Shown here in pieces: positions 41,550 through 50,040 of a stretch of DNA of 64,000 bases. The stretch spans positions 62,001 to 126,000 of the forward strand of contig NZ_JAEKJR010000002.1 of assembly GCF_017303155.1 (NCBI RefSeq), written 5' to 3'. The position numbers and the translations under genes were made by a program. Under the pieces are notes generated by a model, which had not been told where the DNA came from, made no database searches, and was given only the letters and a program-made list of their open reading frames with translations. This DNA comes from Microbulbifer salipaludis. GTDB lineage: Bacteria; Pseudomonadota; Gammaproteobacteria; Pseudomonadales; Cellvibrionaceae. Numbering within the stretch: the first letter of the stretch is position 1; every line of letters begins with the position of its first letter.

Positions 41550-43202
41550 TCAGTTGCGGCGGAATACGCGCGCGCCCGCCACCGGCAGTTCAACGGTCTC
41601 CGCGGTCACACTGCCGCCGAAACCGGCCGGGGTGATGTCTTCGGCCCCGACAAATGCTTCCGGCAGGGTATAACTCGCGGCTTCGCGCCCAAGGTTCAGC
41701 ACTACAAAATAGCCTTCGTCGGCACAGCTGCGCTCGAATACCAGCAGGTCATTGCCGCTGTCGATAATGCTCTGCTCGGCGATCGCCAGTGCCGGCGACA
41801 GGTTCGCGTGCCACTGCAGCAGGGCGCGGAAACGGTTCAGCATGGAGTGCTGGTCGTCTTCCTGAACGGATGCCGCCAGGTGGTAGTGTTCTTCTGCGAC
41901 CGGCAGCCAGGGTTTCACCTTGGAGAAGCCCGCATTGATCTCGCCGCCGTTGAACCAAGGCATGGGCGTGCGGCAGCCATCGCGGCCCTTGAATTCCGGC
42001 CACAGGTTGATGCCGTAGGGGTCCTGCAAATCCTCGAAAGCCACCTCCGCTTCCGGCAGGCCCAGTTCCTCGCCCTGGTACAGGCATACGCTGCCGCGCA
42101 GCATCAGCTGCATCAGCAAGAACAGGGGTGCGCGGGCGCTGGCCGTTTCCGGGTCAAAGCCTTTGTTCCAGCGGCTGAACGAGCGGGGTACATCGTGGTT
42201 GGAGATGGACCAGCACGGCCAGCCTTCCTCGGTTACCCGGCGGTTCTTCTCCAGAGTGTCGCGCAGGAACTGTGCGCTGCACTCTTCCGACAGCAGGTCG
42301 AACGAGTACGCCATATGCAGGCGGTGCTCGGTGGTGTAGTCGGCCATGATCTTGTGGGTATTGTCGTCGCCCACCTCACCCACGGTGGTGGAACCGGGGT
42401 ACTCGTCCATCAGCGCGCGCACCCGCTGCAGGAACACCAGGTTCTCCGGCTGCGACTTGTCGTGGATGTGCCACTGGTATTCGTAGCTGTTCACCGGCGG
42501 CAGGCCGTTCTTGTCCAGTTTGACCGGGCGCGGCGGGTTGTCCTGCAGGGAGCGGTTGTGGAACGCATGGTTGATGGCGTCCAGTCGGAAACCATCGACT
42601 CCGCGGTCAAGCCAGAAACGCAGGTCGGCCAGCAGTTGCTCCTGAACTTCCGGGTTGTGCAGGTTCAGGTCCGGCTGCTCCTTGAGGAAGTTGGTCAGGT
42701 AGTACTGGCGGCGGCGGGTACACCAGCGCCAAGCGCTGCCGCCGAAGTTGGACATCCAGTTATTGGGCGCGCTGCCATCGTCCTTTGCGTCGGCCCACAC
42801 GTACCAGTCGGCCTTGGGATTGTCGCGGCTCGCGCGGCTCTCCTCGAACCAGGGGTGCTGGTCGGAGGTATGGCTCAGGATCTGGTCGATGATGATCTTC
42901 AGTCCGAGTTCATGCGCCTTGTCGATGACCTGGTCGAAGTCGTCAAGATTGCCGAAGATCGGGTCTACATCGCGATAATCAGATACGTCGTAGCCGAAAT
43001 CCGCCATCGGCGACTTGAAGAAAGGAGAGATCCAGATGGCGTCAACGCCCAGGGATTTCACATAGGGGAGCTTCTGGCAGATACCCTGAAGGTCGCCAAT
43101 GCCGTCGCCGTTAGCGTCACAAAAGCTGCGGGGATAGATCTGGTAGATCACGCTGTTGCGCCACCATTCCCCGGTTTGACTGCTGTTGGGATTACCGCTC
43201 AT
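41550..43202 (-). CDS. cytoplasmic GH13 alpha-glucosidase (oligo-1,6-glucosidase / maltase type)
   Basis: 550 residues from ATG 43202, with no signal peptide. WWRNSVIYQIYPRSFCDANGDGIGDL is the diagnostic start of the alpha-glucosidase branch. GH13 regions follow: IIDQILSHTSDQHPWF, GFRLDAINH (nucleophile Asp), TVGEVGDD (acid Glu) and SNHDVPRSFSRW (third Asp). Upstream frame to 43298 is unsupported. It should release glucose from imported maltose or maltodextrin, completing the pathway begun by the secreted amylases and the MFS transporter. A MalT-box-like site lies 66-93 bases upstream. Confidence 0.92.
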   Translation of the reverse strand: MSGNPNSSQTGEWWRNSVIYQIYPRSFCDANGDGIGDLQGICQKLPYVKSLGVDAIWISPFFKSPMADFGYDVSDYRDVDPIFGNLDDFDQVIDKAHELGLKIIIDQILSHTSDQHPWFEESRASRDNPKADWYVWADAKDDGSAPNNWMSNFGGSAWRWCTRRRQYYLTNFLKEQPDLNLHNPEVQEQLLADLRFWLDRGVDGFRLDAINHAFHNRSLQDNPPRPVKLDKNGLPPVNSYEYQWHIHDKSQPENLVFLQRVRALMDEYPGSTTVGEVGDDNTHKIMADYTTEHRLHMAYSFDLLSEECSAQFLRDTLEKNRRVTEEGWPCWSISNHDVPRSFSRWNKGFDPETASARAPLFLLMQLMLRGSVCLYQGEELGLPEAEVAFEDLQDPYGINLWPEFKGRDGCRTPMPWFNGGEINAGFSKVKPWLPVAEEHYHLAASVQEDDQHSMLNRFRALLQWHANLSPALAIAEQSIIDSGNDLLVFERSCADEGYFVVLNLGREAASYTLPEAFVGAEDITPAGFGGSVTAETVELPVAGARVFRRN

Positions 43203-43267
43203 GCCTTGAGTCCGTTTTTGGATACTTATTAGGTTAGGGTCAGTATGGCGATGTGGCAGCACCCTTG

Positions 43268-43295
43268 CCTCCTCCCTTGCCGGGGGGGAGGGGGG
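43268..43295. promoter_or_regulatory. MalT-box-like inverted site upstream of alpha-glucosidase
   Basis: CCTCCTCCC (43268-43276; GGGAGGAGG on the minus strand, nine of ten to the MalT box) faces GGGGGGGAGG starting at 43282. The downstream word GGGGGGCATCCGGTGG is nearly repeated at the malT-like gene's site. It is 66-93 bases before the ATG. Confidence 0.5.
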
Positions 43296-43490
43296 CATCC
43301 GGTGGCCGGGCAGGCGGGGTGGATAGCGGGCGCGGACAGGGAGGGAAGTCGCCCGGAAACGCGCCGGTCAGCCGGCCAAAATAAGTCAAAGCTGGTACTG
43401 GCGTGCCCGCAATAATCCTTGAGGCGGATATTGGCGCTCTTTAAGATTCCACGCAGTTTCACAGGGATTTGAAATATTGCAAGGATTCGC

Positions 43491-44681
43491 ATGGATACCC
43501 CACAAGGCACTCTCTACCCCTCCCCCCAAAATTGCCCAGTGATTGCCGGGCAAAACGCCGGTAAGCGCATTAGCTGCGTTACGGAATATCAGCATGTATA
43601 TGACCGCCTGCAACAGGCCGCACTGCGCAACCACCACTGGGCCCGGATTGCGGTAAAAGAGTTGCATGCGCTGACCACCGGCATGCTCGGTAAAAACAAT
43701 GTGTATGTACGGCCCGGTGAGCGTCAGCGCAGCACGGGCAATGAGAGGTACTATGTATTTTTGCCCGGTTTGAAGGCGACTGTAGAGCGCTGGCCTAATG
43801 ATCAGTATTGTATTACTGAGTTGGTGTTGGATGATCACTACTACGATTTGACGGCGCCGGGGCAAGAGGAGACGCGAATGGGGCTGTATCGAGCTTCCTC
43901 AGATCTCGGTCAGAATTTGTGGAAGGCTTCTTATGTCAAAGATAGTAAGATCTTGCCGCAACGGGGCCGCCTAGTGGCAATTGCGGACGCTAAGTTCAGC
44001 AGCGCTGACGATGCGATTGAGGAAACGATGCCTAGAACGGCGAAGCACTTGGGCGTCGGTGCGGCCCACGTAAGAGATAGTGGTGCGGATTTGCATTTCA
44101 CGCCAGGAAGAAAGCCGCTGGGCGGCGGGCTCCTGTGCTACAACCCTCTAAACGTGGAAAAGAGTCGCGCATCGGCGCTTTTATTGGCAACTACTATGGC
44201 GTCCGCTCGCGATGTTGAAGGTGTGGTCTGGGCGGCAGATTTCGGCGGATCTGCCGTACTAACTCAAGCGATGCAAATACTTGCAGATAAAGGTTTGAGC
44301 CTGAAAGGGCACACTGTTTATTTCCATAAGCCGCGTACATCTCCAGCCAAGTCGTTGCGTTTGGCTCACAAGCTACAGATGAATTTAAATGAGAGGATTG
44401 CGGATACTGGGCTTAGTTTGCGGGGTGCTATCAGTCAGCTCAGTGTTGCGGATGTCCGCCTAAAAAATAAAAACGATCCTTACAGTAAGGGCTACCATGC
44501 AGAAGCATGGCTGAACGGTGGGCTTAAGGTCGCCGCGCCGGCGGGTTTGCTGGCTGCCGCAGTTGGCGGTCAAGCTGGACTGGTAGTTGGCGGGATTGCC
44601 ACTGTAATTGGCGGGACTGGTGTGGTTCATGCTTTAGGGAAAAGTGCAGCAGAAAGCTTTGGTTATCGCTTCAGGCGTTGA
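43491..44681 (+). CDS. unrecognised protein with C-terminal glycine-zipper membrane segment
   Basis: 396 residues. An N-terminal region of unknown fold is followed by a middle part with VEGVVWAADFGGSAVLTQAM and HTVYFHKPRTSP. A strongly hydrophobic, glycine-rich C-terminus (about 345-385: GLLAAAVGGQAGLVVGGIA) could span or insert into a membrane. Base composition is lower in GC than the flanking amylase genes. It is followed at eight bases by a second unknown gene with a good ribosome-binding site. A secreted toxin or effector with its partner would fit this layout, but no motif proves it. Confidence 0.5.
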   Translation: MDTPQGTLYPSPQNCPVIAGQNAGKRISCVTEYQHVYDRLQQAALRNHHWARIAVKELHALTTGMLGKNNVYVRPGERQRSTGNERYYVFLPGLKATVERWPNDQYCITELVLDDHYYDLTAPGQEETRMGLYRASSDLGQNLWKASYVKDSKILPQRGRLVAIADAKFSSADDAIEETMPRTAKHLGVGAAHVRDSGADLHFTPGRKPLGGGLLCYNPLNVEKSRASALLLATTMASARDVEGVVWAADFGGSAVLTQAMQILADKGLSLKGHTVYFHKPRTSPAKSLRLAHKLQMNLNERIADTGLSLRGAISQLSVADVRLKNKNDPYSKGYHAEAWLNGGLKVAAPAGLLAAAVGGQAGLVVGGIATVIGGTGVVHALGKSAAESFGYRFRR

Positions 44682-44689
44682 GAGGATTT

Positions 44690-45592
44690 ATGCGTAATAT
44701 ATTCAAATATCCTGCTCTGGAGTGGCGGCGTCGAGATGATTATTGTGTGCCGCAAGGGCCGGCGTTTTCTGATGCGTCGAATGTCTCGTTGACGCTGGCT
44801 GGCAGTCGGTTGAAGTTGCGGGCTCCTCGACACAATCCCTTACGCCGTTCTGTGAAACAGGTGCGAACTGTTCCGGGCCTGGATGTTTTGGCTGATCCTC
44901 ACTTGAGTCGATACGGCCAAGGGGTTATGTCGAACTCTCATTGGGGGCTTAACTGTTTAGTTAGGCGCCTATGGGCTTTTTACGGGCCCTGGATGACAGG
45001 GTGTAAAGGCGAATTGATATTCAGTGTTTGTGTTATTGGCCGATTTGATGAGTATCGGCTCGACAGTGTTTCATTTTTTAATCCCAAAGCCTTCGAGATG
45101 GTTTTAGTTCGCTACTTGAACGAGCGATATGGGCACCATAATTGGGAGGATGAGCTGTCCCATATTCCTCGTTATCGAGGCCCTATCGATTGGCGGCGTC
45201 ATGACCACCTTCCGGTTCCGAGTGCCAGTTTTAAAATCAGCAGGGGGGCAGATCCTGAGCGTGTGAATCGGCCGCAAAGTATTTTTGTATTTCCTGTTTC
45301 CGATGGGCATTTTGTCGAAGTTTGTTTCGAGCAGCGATATCACAGCTTCGATCATGAGTATCAGCCAAACTTCGATAACTCTCCTTTGCAAGAGTTGCAG
45401 GATAATATCTTCAACAGCATTACATTGGAGCTTGGCCCGGAAACCCAGGCCAAAGTCGAAAAAATAAAAGCCCAGGTCGGAGATATGCAGCTCTGCAAAG
45501 AATTCGCCCCCCTAAAATGGCCCACCAACATCTATCCTCCGGAACCATCTGCCGCGCCGGAAACACAAAAGTCCCTGAAAGCCGGCTGTTAA
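44690..45592 (+). CDS. unrecognised soluble protein coupled to the preceding gene
   Basis: 300 residues from ATG 44690, which has GAGAGGATTT directly upstream; a TTG at 44678 overlaps the previous stop but is less likely. No signal peptide or membrane helix. Features are FDEYRLDSVSFFNPKAFEMV, YRGPIDWRRHDHLPVPSAS and FPVSDGHFVEVCFEQRYHS, giving an alpha/beta impression. The last codons (KAGC, then TAA) lie in the stem-loop of the terminator. The two-gene unit has lower GC than its surroundings. An immunity or chaperone role for the upstream protein is speculation. Confidence 0.5.
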   Translation: MRNIFKYPALEWRRRDDYCVPQGPAFSDASNVSLTLAGSRLKLRAPRHNPLRRSVKQVRTVPGLDVLADPHLSRYGQGVMSNSHWGLNCLVRRLWAFYGPWMTGCKGELIFSVCVIGRFDEYRLDSVSFFNPKAFEMVLVRYLNERYGHHNWEDELSHIPRYRGPIDWRRHDHLPVPSASFKISRGADPERVNRPQSIFVFPVSDGHFVEVCFEQRYHSFDHEYQPNFDNSPLQELQDNIFNSITLELGPETQAKVEKIKAQVGDMQLCKEFAPLKWPTNIYPPEPSAAPETQKSLKAGC

Positions 45593-45604
45593 AGCCGGCT
45601 TTTC
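45579..45604 (+). terminator. terminator overlapping the 3' end of the unknown gene pair
   Basis: Stem AAGCCGGCT / AGCCGGCTT (45579-45587, 45593-45601) with loop GTTAA, then TTCTC. The gene's TAA stop (45590-45592) sits in the loop. Confidence 0.75.
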
Positions 45605-45620
45605 TCTAATCTCTATCCGC

Positions 45621-48347
45621 TCAGGGCTTATCCTGCACCGAGCGCAACAGCTGCTCCGCAAGCGCTATCGCCTGCTGGCGATCTTTCACATCCAGTTTCT
45701 GATACAGGCTGCGAATATGCGTCTTGATGGTGCTTGGCGCGACCTTGAAGTGCCGGGCGATGCGTTCGTTGGAGAGGCCGGAATGGATGGCGTTAAGTAC
45801 CTGCCATTCCCGCGGGGTGAGGGGGGAGTGACGCAGGAAGTCGGGCACCGCATCGCTGGCGAGAATTTCGCGCACGATGGTTTCGTCCAGCTCAATGCGG
45901 ATGCCGCCGCCCAGCTCCGGTTGTTGCTGGGCGAGTTTCATCAACTGTTGTGCTTTTTCCGCCTGGCGCCCGTCGAGGGCGTTGTCCCCGGTTTCTTCCA
46001 GCGCTGCTTTCAATAGCACGATCATCGGTTTGCCGATCTGCAGGAAGCTGGCGGTGAGGTCGCTATCCAGCATGATGGTGAGCGCCGCGCGGATATGGGC
46101 GAGCGCAGACTCCTTGCGCTCCCGCAGCCAGGCCAGATGTGCGGCCAGCACCCGGTTGCGCAGCTGGTCGGTGACCAGGCCGCACTCTTCGGCGACCTGT
46201 TGCAGGCGCCCAAGCAGGCGGTTGGCATCGGACCAGCGGTGCAGGGAGATCAGGGCGCGCACGTGGTTGCGCCCGTGGCACTGTTCGAAGTGGTTGCTGG
46301 GACGGTCGGCTACCGGGTCTGCCTGTTCCTGCCAGCTGGCGATGGCTTCGGTATTTTCCAGCGCCTGCCATACGCGCATTCTTGCAGCGTCGGCATTGGC
46401 GACCCAGTCCCGGTGATATTCCTCCCCGGCAAGCAGGTGCTCCACCCGCTCCATCCACTCCAGGCATTCGTCCTTGTCGCCTCGCGCCAGCGCGACTTTT
46501 AACAGCAGGGTGTATTCGGGCAGCAGCCAGCGCTCGCCCACTTTGCGATTGATCTGCATACCGCGGCGGGCGGATTCCGCGGCGCCGTCGAGATCGCCGG
46601 CTTCCCATTGCAGCTGGCCCTGCAGTCGGTAGATAAATTCAGAGATGGGTAGGCCCACCAGGTGATGCTCTTCCACCAGCCGTTGTGTGCGGGCCTGGAG
46701 GGCGGCGGCCTTTTTCAGTAAACCATTGGCGAAGGCAATTTCGGTTTGTTGGCACAGGGCCCAGGCGGCATTAGGAATGTCCTGGCGGGCGAGGGTGGCT
46801 TTTTCCACCGCTTCCATATGGTGCATGGCCTGGTCCAGCTCACCCAGGCAGAAGCTGGTCTCACCGATCACCAGTTGTGCGGCGATGCGGTCACTTACCT
46901 GGTCTTGCGGCAGTAGTTCCAGGGCTTCCTGAGCGTACTCCTTTGCTTTCAGGATCTGCCCGCGGGAAACGGAAACCTGTGCACGCATTGCGGCAAAGGC
47001 ACCCTCGTAGGCTTGCCACTGCTTGGGATCTTGCCGCTGCAGCCAGCTTTCTGCCGCTGCCAGCAGTTTGTTGCAGCGCTCGTACTCAAAGCTGTCGCGG
47101 GCAAGCCGGGCCGCCAGCAAGGTAAAGGAGGCGTGGCGCTTGATCTGCTCCTCGCCGAGCCAGTTGAGGCTGTCGTTCAGTACCCGGAATTGCCCCTCAC
47201 GCAGGAATTGCTCGCCTTGCTCGGCAATCAGGCGGTGTACCCGTTCGCGGTCTTCGGCCTTGAGCGCGTGGCGCAGGGCTTCCAGGGGCTGGTTGAGTTC
47301 CTGCCAGGTGTCGCTGGCGGTCTGGTGCAATTGGGTCAGTTGGTTGCCGTCGGACAGCTGGCGCTGCAGAAAGCGTGCGAACACCGGATGAAAACGGAAC
47401 CACTGCCGACTGGAGTCCAGGGCCTGCAGGAACAGTCCGCGGCTGGCGGCGGTTTCCAGCTGCTGCTGGCCGCCACTCTGGCCACTCAATCGCTCTGCCA
47501 GCAGGCCGTTGACGCGGGTCAGGATCGAGGTGCGCGCCAGCAACTGGCGCAGTTCCGGCTCCAGGCGCTCCAGCACTTCCTCGGCAAGATAGTCCAGGAT
47601 ATGCGCATGCCCCTGCTCCAGTTCACCCAGGTACCGGTCTACTTCCTCCTGGTTGCGCACCGACAGCGCGAACATCTGGATTGCCGGTGGCCAGCCCTCC
47701 GACAGCTGATGCAGTTGTGCCACGCGGTCGCTGCCCAGGGCGAAGGGCAGGCGGCGGGCGAGTAACTGGGTGGTTTCGTCGGTGGTGAGTGCCAGGTCTT
47801 CCGGGCCGAGTTCCAGTAGTCGCCCCTGCAAACGCAGGGCACCGAGCCCCAGCGGGGGCTGGCTGCGGCTGGTAATCACCACGCCAATACCGGCGGGCGC
47901 GTGGCGCAGCAGGAAGCGGGTCGCATCGTGCACTACCGGGTTGTCGATCTGGTGGTAGTCGTCGAGGACGATGCGCAGCTCGCTGGGCAACTGGCGCAGC
48001 TCAGACAGCATCTGGCTAATGATGAGGGAGGGGTCGAGGGTGTGCTGGGCGGCAAGAATTTTGCTGGTTTCGGGGACTCCGTTGCCGGTGGCGCGGTGCA
48101 CGCTCTCCACCAGGTAGCGGCAGAACTGGCCGGGCTCATTGTCGCCGCTATCCAAGGAGTACCAGGCGACCGGATTGTCCTGCTCCGTGGCCCAGGAGGT
48201 GACCAGGGTGGTTTTGCCGTATCCGGCGGGGGCAGTAACCAGTAATAGCTGGTCACTTTGGCTCTGTTCCAGCAGCGATTGCAGCCGCGGCCGCTGTAAC
48301 GTGTGTTCCGGGCAGTCAGGGAGGCTGTACTTGGAAGCTAAAAGCAT
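45621..48347 (-). CDS. malT: MalT-type LuxR-family ATP-dependent transcriptional activator
   Basis: 908 residues, the length and order of MalT: an N-terminal STAND ATPase with Walker A TAPAGYGKTT (38-47) and Walker B RIVLDDYHQID, then LRHAPAGIGVVITSR (sensor-like), a long TPR-like helical region from about 390 to 820, and a C-terminal LuxR helix-turn-helix (LTPREWQVLNAIHSGLSNER...STIKTHIRSLY). MalT is activated by maltotriose plus ATP and binds GGGGA(T/G)GAGG boxes. Here, similar sites precede the amylase, transporter and glucosidase genes and this gene itself. Assignment to the MalT subfamily is from architecture and context. Confidence 0.85.
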   Translation of the reverse strand: MLLASKYSLPDCPEHTLQRPRLQSLLEQSQSDQLLLVTAPAGYGKTTLVTSWATEQDNPVAWYSLDSGDNEPGQFCRYLVESVHRATGNGVPETSKILAAQHTLDPSLIISQMLSELRQLPSELRIVLDDYHQIDNPVVHDATRFLLRHAPAGIGVVITSRSQPPLGLGALRLQGRLLELGPEDLALTTDETTQLLARRLPFALGSDRVAQLHQLSEGWPPAIQMFALSVRNQEEVDRYLGELEQGHAHILDYLAEEVLERLEPELRQLLARTSILTRVNGLLAERLSGQSGGQQQLETAASRGLFLQALDSSRQWFRFHPVFARFLQRQLSDGNQLTQLHQTASDTWQELNQPLEALRHALKAEDRERVHRLIAEQGEQFLREGQFRVLNDSLNWLGEEQIKRHASFTLLAARLARDSFEYERCNKLLAAAESWLQRQDPKQWQAYEGAFAAMRAQVSVSRGQILKAKEYAQEALELLPQDQVSDRIAAQLVIGETSFCLGELDQAMHHMEAVEKATLARQDIPNAAWALCQQTEIAFANGLLKKAAALQARTQRLVEEHHLVGLPISEFIYRLQGQLQWEAGDLDGAAESARRGMQINRKVGERWLLPEYTLLLKVALARGDKDECLEWMERVEHLLAGEEYHRDWVANADAARMRVWQALENTEAIASWQEQADPVADRPSNHFEQCHGRNHVRALISLHRWSDANRLLGRLQQVAEECGLVTDQLRNRVLAAHLAWLRERKESALAHIRAALTIMLDSDLTASFLQIGKPMIVLLKAALEETGDNALDGRQAEKAQQLMKLAQQQPELGGGIRIELDETIVREILASDAVPDFLRHSPLTPREWQVLNAIHSGLSNERIARHFKVAPSTIKTHIRSLYQKLDVKDRQQAIALAEQLLRSVQDKP

Positions 48348-48462
48348 GGCAATGACCGGTCAACAGGGCTTGGGCCGGGTTTCCAGTCACCAACACATCA
48401 CCTGGACCCCGGAAGGCGCAATTGTACAACTTTAGTGTGCCAGCCCCCTATTTGGTGCGCGT

Positions 48463-48483
48463 CCTCCCCCCTCGGGGGGGAGG
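48463..48483. promoter_or_regulatory. perfect G-rich inverted repeat upstream of malT-like gene
   Basis: CCTCCCCCC (48463-48471) and GGGGGGAGG (48475-48483) with a TCG spacer. The minus strand reads GGGGAGGACG, nine of ten to the MalT box. It is 116-136 bases before the start, suggesting autoregulation. Confidence 0.45.
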
Positions 48484-48571
48484 GGCGCACCGGTGGATAC
48501 CGCGGTGCCCGGGACGGCCGGTCAACGCTTTGCCGGTGGGCTGTGCCCGCAGTGTTTATCCTGGTGGACAG

Positions 48572-48596
48572 AAAAAAGCCGGCGCAAGGCCGGCTT
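48572..48596 (-). terminator. minus-strand terminator upstream of malT-like gene
   Basis: Stem AAGCCGGC / GCCGGCTT (48576-48583, 48589-48596), loop GCAAG, with T6 on the minus strand. It would stop a minus-strand transcript coming from 48.6-49.0 kb and insulate the malT-like promoter. Confidence 0.7.
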
Positions 48597-48787
48597 AAAG
48601 CAGAGATACGATGAGAGAGTTCGATCACCACGCGTTCAAACGATGTGATCTGGGGGAACTGGTATCTTTGAGTGGTCGCTGGCGCGGAAGTTCCTCACTG
48701 GAAAGAAAAAAACGCTTTTTGTGCAACACCGCGGCAGCTACGGCGGTTTTGGCGCGCATATTGCTTTTTATGGCGCAGTTCTTCCCA

Positions 48788-49030
48788 TTAAGGGCGGAGG
48801 GTGGTAGCTTTTTCTGTTTGCGGTGCCCCCTTTTCAGCGCTCGGGTCGCGTTTTCCCGGCCAGCGGCGCCAAACACGCACCATCGCACGGTAAATCAAAA
48901 TAAAAACGGCGTGCAGGCAATCCCGGGCGCGGCAGTCGCATCCAGTAGTAAGTCTGGTAACCGCCCAGAAGCACGCAGACAGCAGCACCGACAACAACAA
49001 GACCAACAAAAATTTTACGGGGAGCGACAA
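48788..49030 (-). CDS. possible small lipoprotein or membrane peptide
   Basis: 80 residues from TTG 49030, with a signal-like start (MSLPVKFLLVLLLSVLLSAC) and a basic C-terminal half. A second minus-strand frame over the same DNA (48834 up to at least 49030) also reads as a membrane-anchored peptide (KIFVGLVVVGAAVCVLLGG). At most one is real. A minus-strand terminator downstream supports some transcript here. It starts back to back with the plus-strand hydrolase gene. Confidence 0.3.
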   Translation of the reverse strand: MSLPVKFLLVLLLSVLLSACFWAVTRLTTGCDCRARDCLHAVFILIYRAMVRVWRRWPGKRDPSAEKGAPQTEKATTLRP

Positions 49031-49917
49031 TGGCTGATCTGGTCATCCTGGCGGCGCCGGGCATGGGTGCTGTGGACGAAGGCTTCGCCGAGCCACTGTT
49101 TCAGGCACTCAAGAGTGGATTGGGGGATGACTGGTCCCGTGTCCATACCGATACCATCCTCTATCAGGGGCACCTGCAACCGAATCTTGAGCGGGTGTTC
49201 GACGCCATGCAAAAGCGCGACATGGACTACCTGCGCGCGCGCAAGTTCATGCTCTACGGTCTCGCCGAAGCCGCTGCCCAGCTCACCGACATCGACCAGC
49301 GCGGCGGTAATTACGACAAAACCCAGCAGGCGATCCACCAGACGTTCGAGCGCGCCGCCAAAGCCACCAGCGACACTGCGCCGGTGATTCTTGTCAGCCA
49401 CTCCATTGGCTGCAGCATCCTGTCAAATTACCTTTGGGACGCGCAGCGCCCCACCATCAACCACGGGGTCTGGCGCGATGGCGGCCCCAAGGGTGTGCAC
49501 AAGGGTTCTGCCAAGGACCTCTTCCTACGCGGAAAAAGCCTCGCGCACTGGTATACTCTCGGTGCCAGTAATCCCCTGTGGACCGCCGCCATGGCCCGCG
49601 ACCAGATCCAGGCCGTTACTTCCGACACCCGCGGTTACAACTTCCGCTGGAAAAATTTTTATCACCCGGACGACCTGTTCGGCTGGCCCCTAAAACCTCT
49701 CAGCCCTTCATACAACCAGGCCGTCTACCGGGACTATGAAACAAGACCCCTAGCAGACTGGAGTGCCGCCAGCTGGGGGCCACAGCTGGTATCCCACGAC
49801 GGCTACTGGCAGAGCGAGATGGTGCAGAAGATGCTGGTTGAGGATGTAAAAGAGGTGCTGAAAAAGTCCGCCGCGCGCCGCCCCAGTGCGCTGCAGCGCA
49901 CGCCAGAGGTGGTTTAA
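49030..49917 (+). CDS. alpha/beta-hydrolase-like protein
   Basis: 295 residues. It opens DLVILAAPGMGAVDEGFAEPLF, a typical first strand and loop. Mid-protein VILVSHSIGCSILSNYLWD carries an SHSIG nucleophile elbow (the GxSxG variant with Ser in the first place). The C-terminal half is rich in aromatic residues and lacks a clear lid. It is probably a cytoplasmic hydrolase of unknown substrate; no signal peptide is seen. The ATG 49030 follows GGGGAGCGACA. It stands alone, with a 120-base gap to the MBL-fold gene. Confidence 0.65.
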   Translation: MADLVILAAPGMGAVDEGFAEPLFQALKSGLGDDWSRVHTDTILYQGHLQPNLERVFDAMQKRDMDYLRARKFMLYGLAEAAAQLTDIDQRGGNYDKTQQAIHQTFERAAKATSDTAPVILVSHSIGCSILSNYLWDAQRPTINHGVWRDGGPKGVHKGSAKDLFLRGKSLAHWYTLGASNPLWTAAMARDQIQAVTSDTRGYNFRWKNFYHPDDLFGWPLKPLSPSYNQAVYRDYETRPLADWSAASWGPQLVSHDGYWQSEMVQKMLVEDVKEVLKKSAARRPSALQRTPEVV

Positions 49918-50040
49918 GCCTCTGGATCGCCCACCCGGTAGCGGCACCGCCACCCGGCCAGCGACGAAGTACCTGAGCCACCTTAGCCGGATAAGACCCC
50001 GGGCGTTATACTCGGCACCGAAGATTAAACAGGTACTCCC

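Noticed and set aside
48463..48483. Reading the C/G-run palindromes as terminators
   Set aside because: They lack U-tracts, lie upstream of starts and share a common core across several promoters, so an operator is the better reading.
48611..49387. 258-codon plus-strand frame over the start of the hydrolase gene
   Set aside because: It is out of frame with the recognisable alpha/beta hydrolase and is low-complexity and Arg/Ser-rich.
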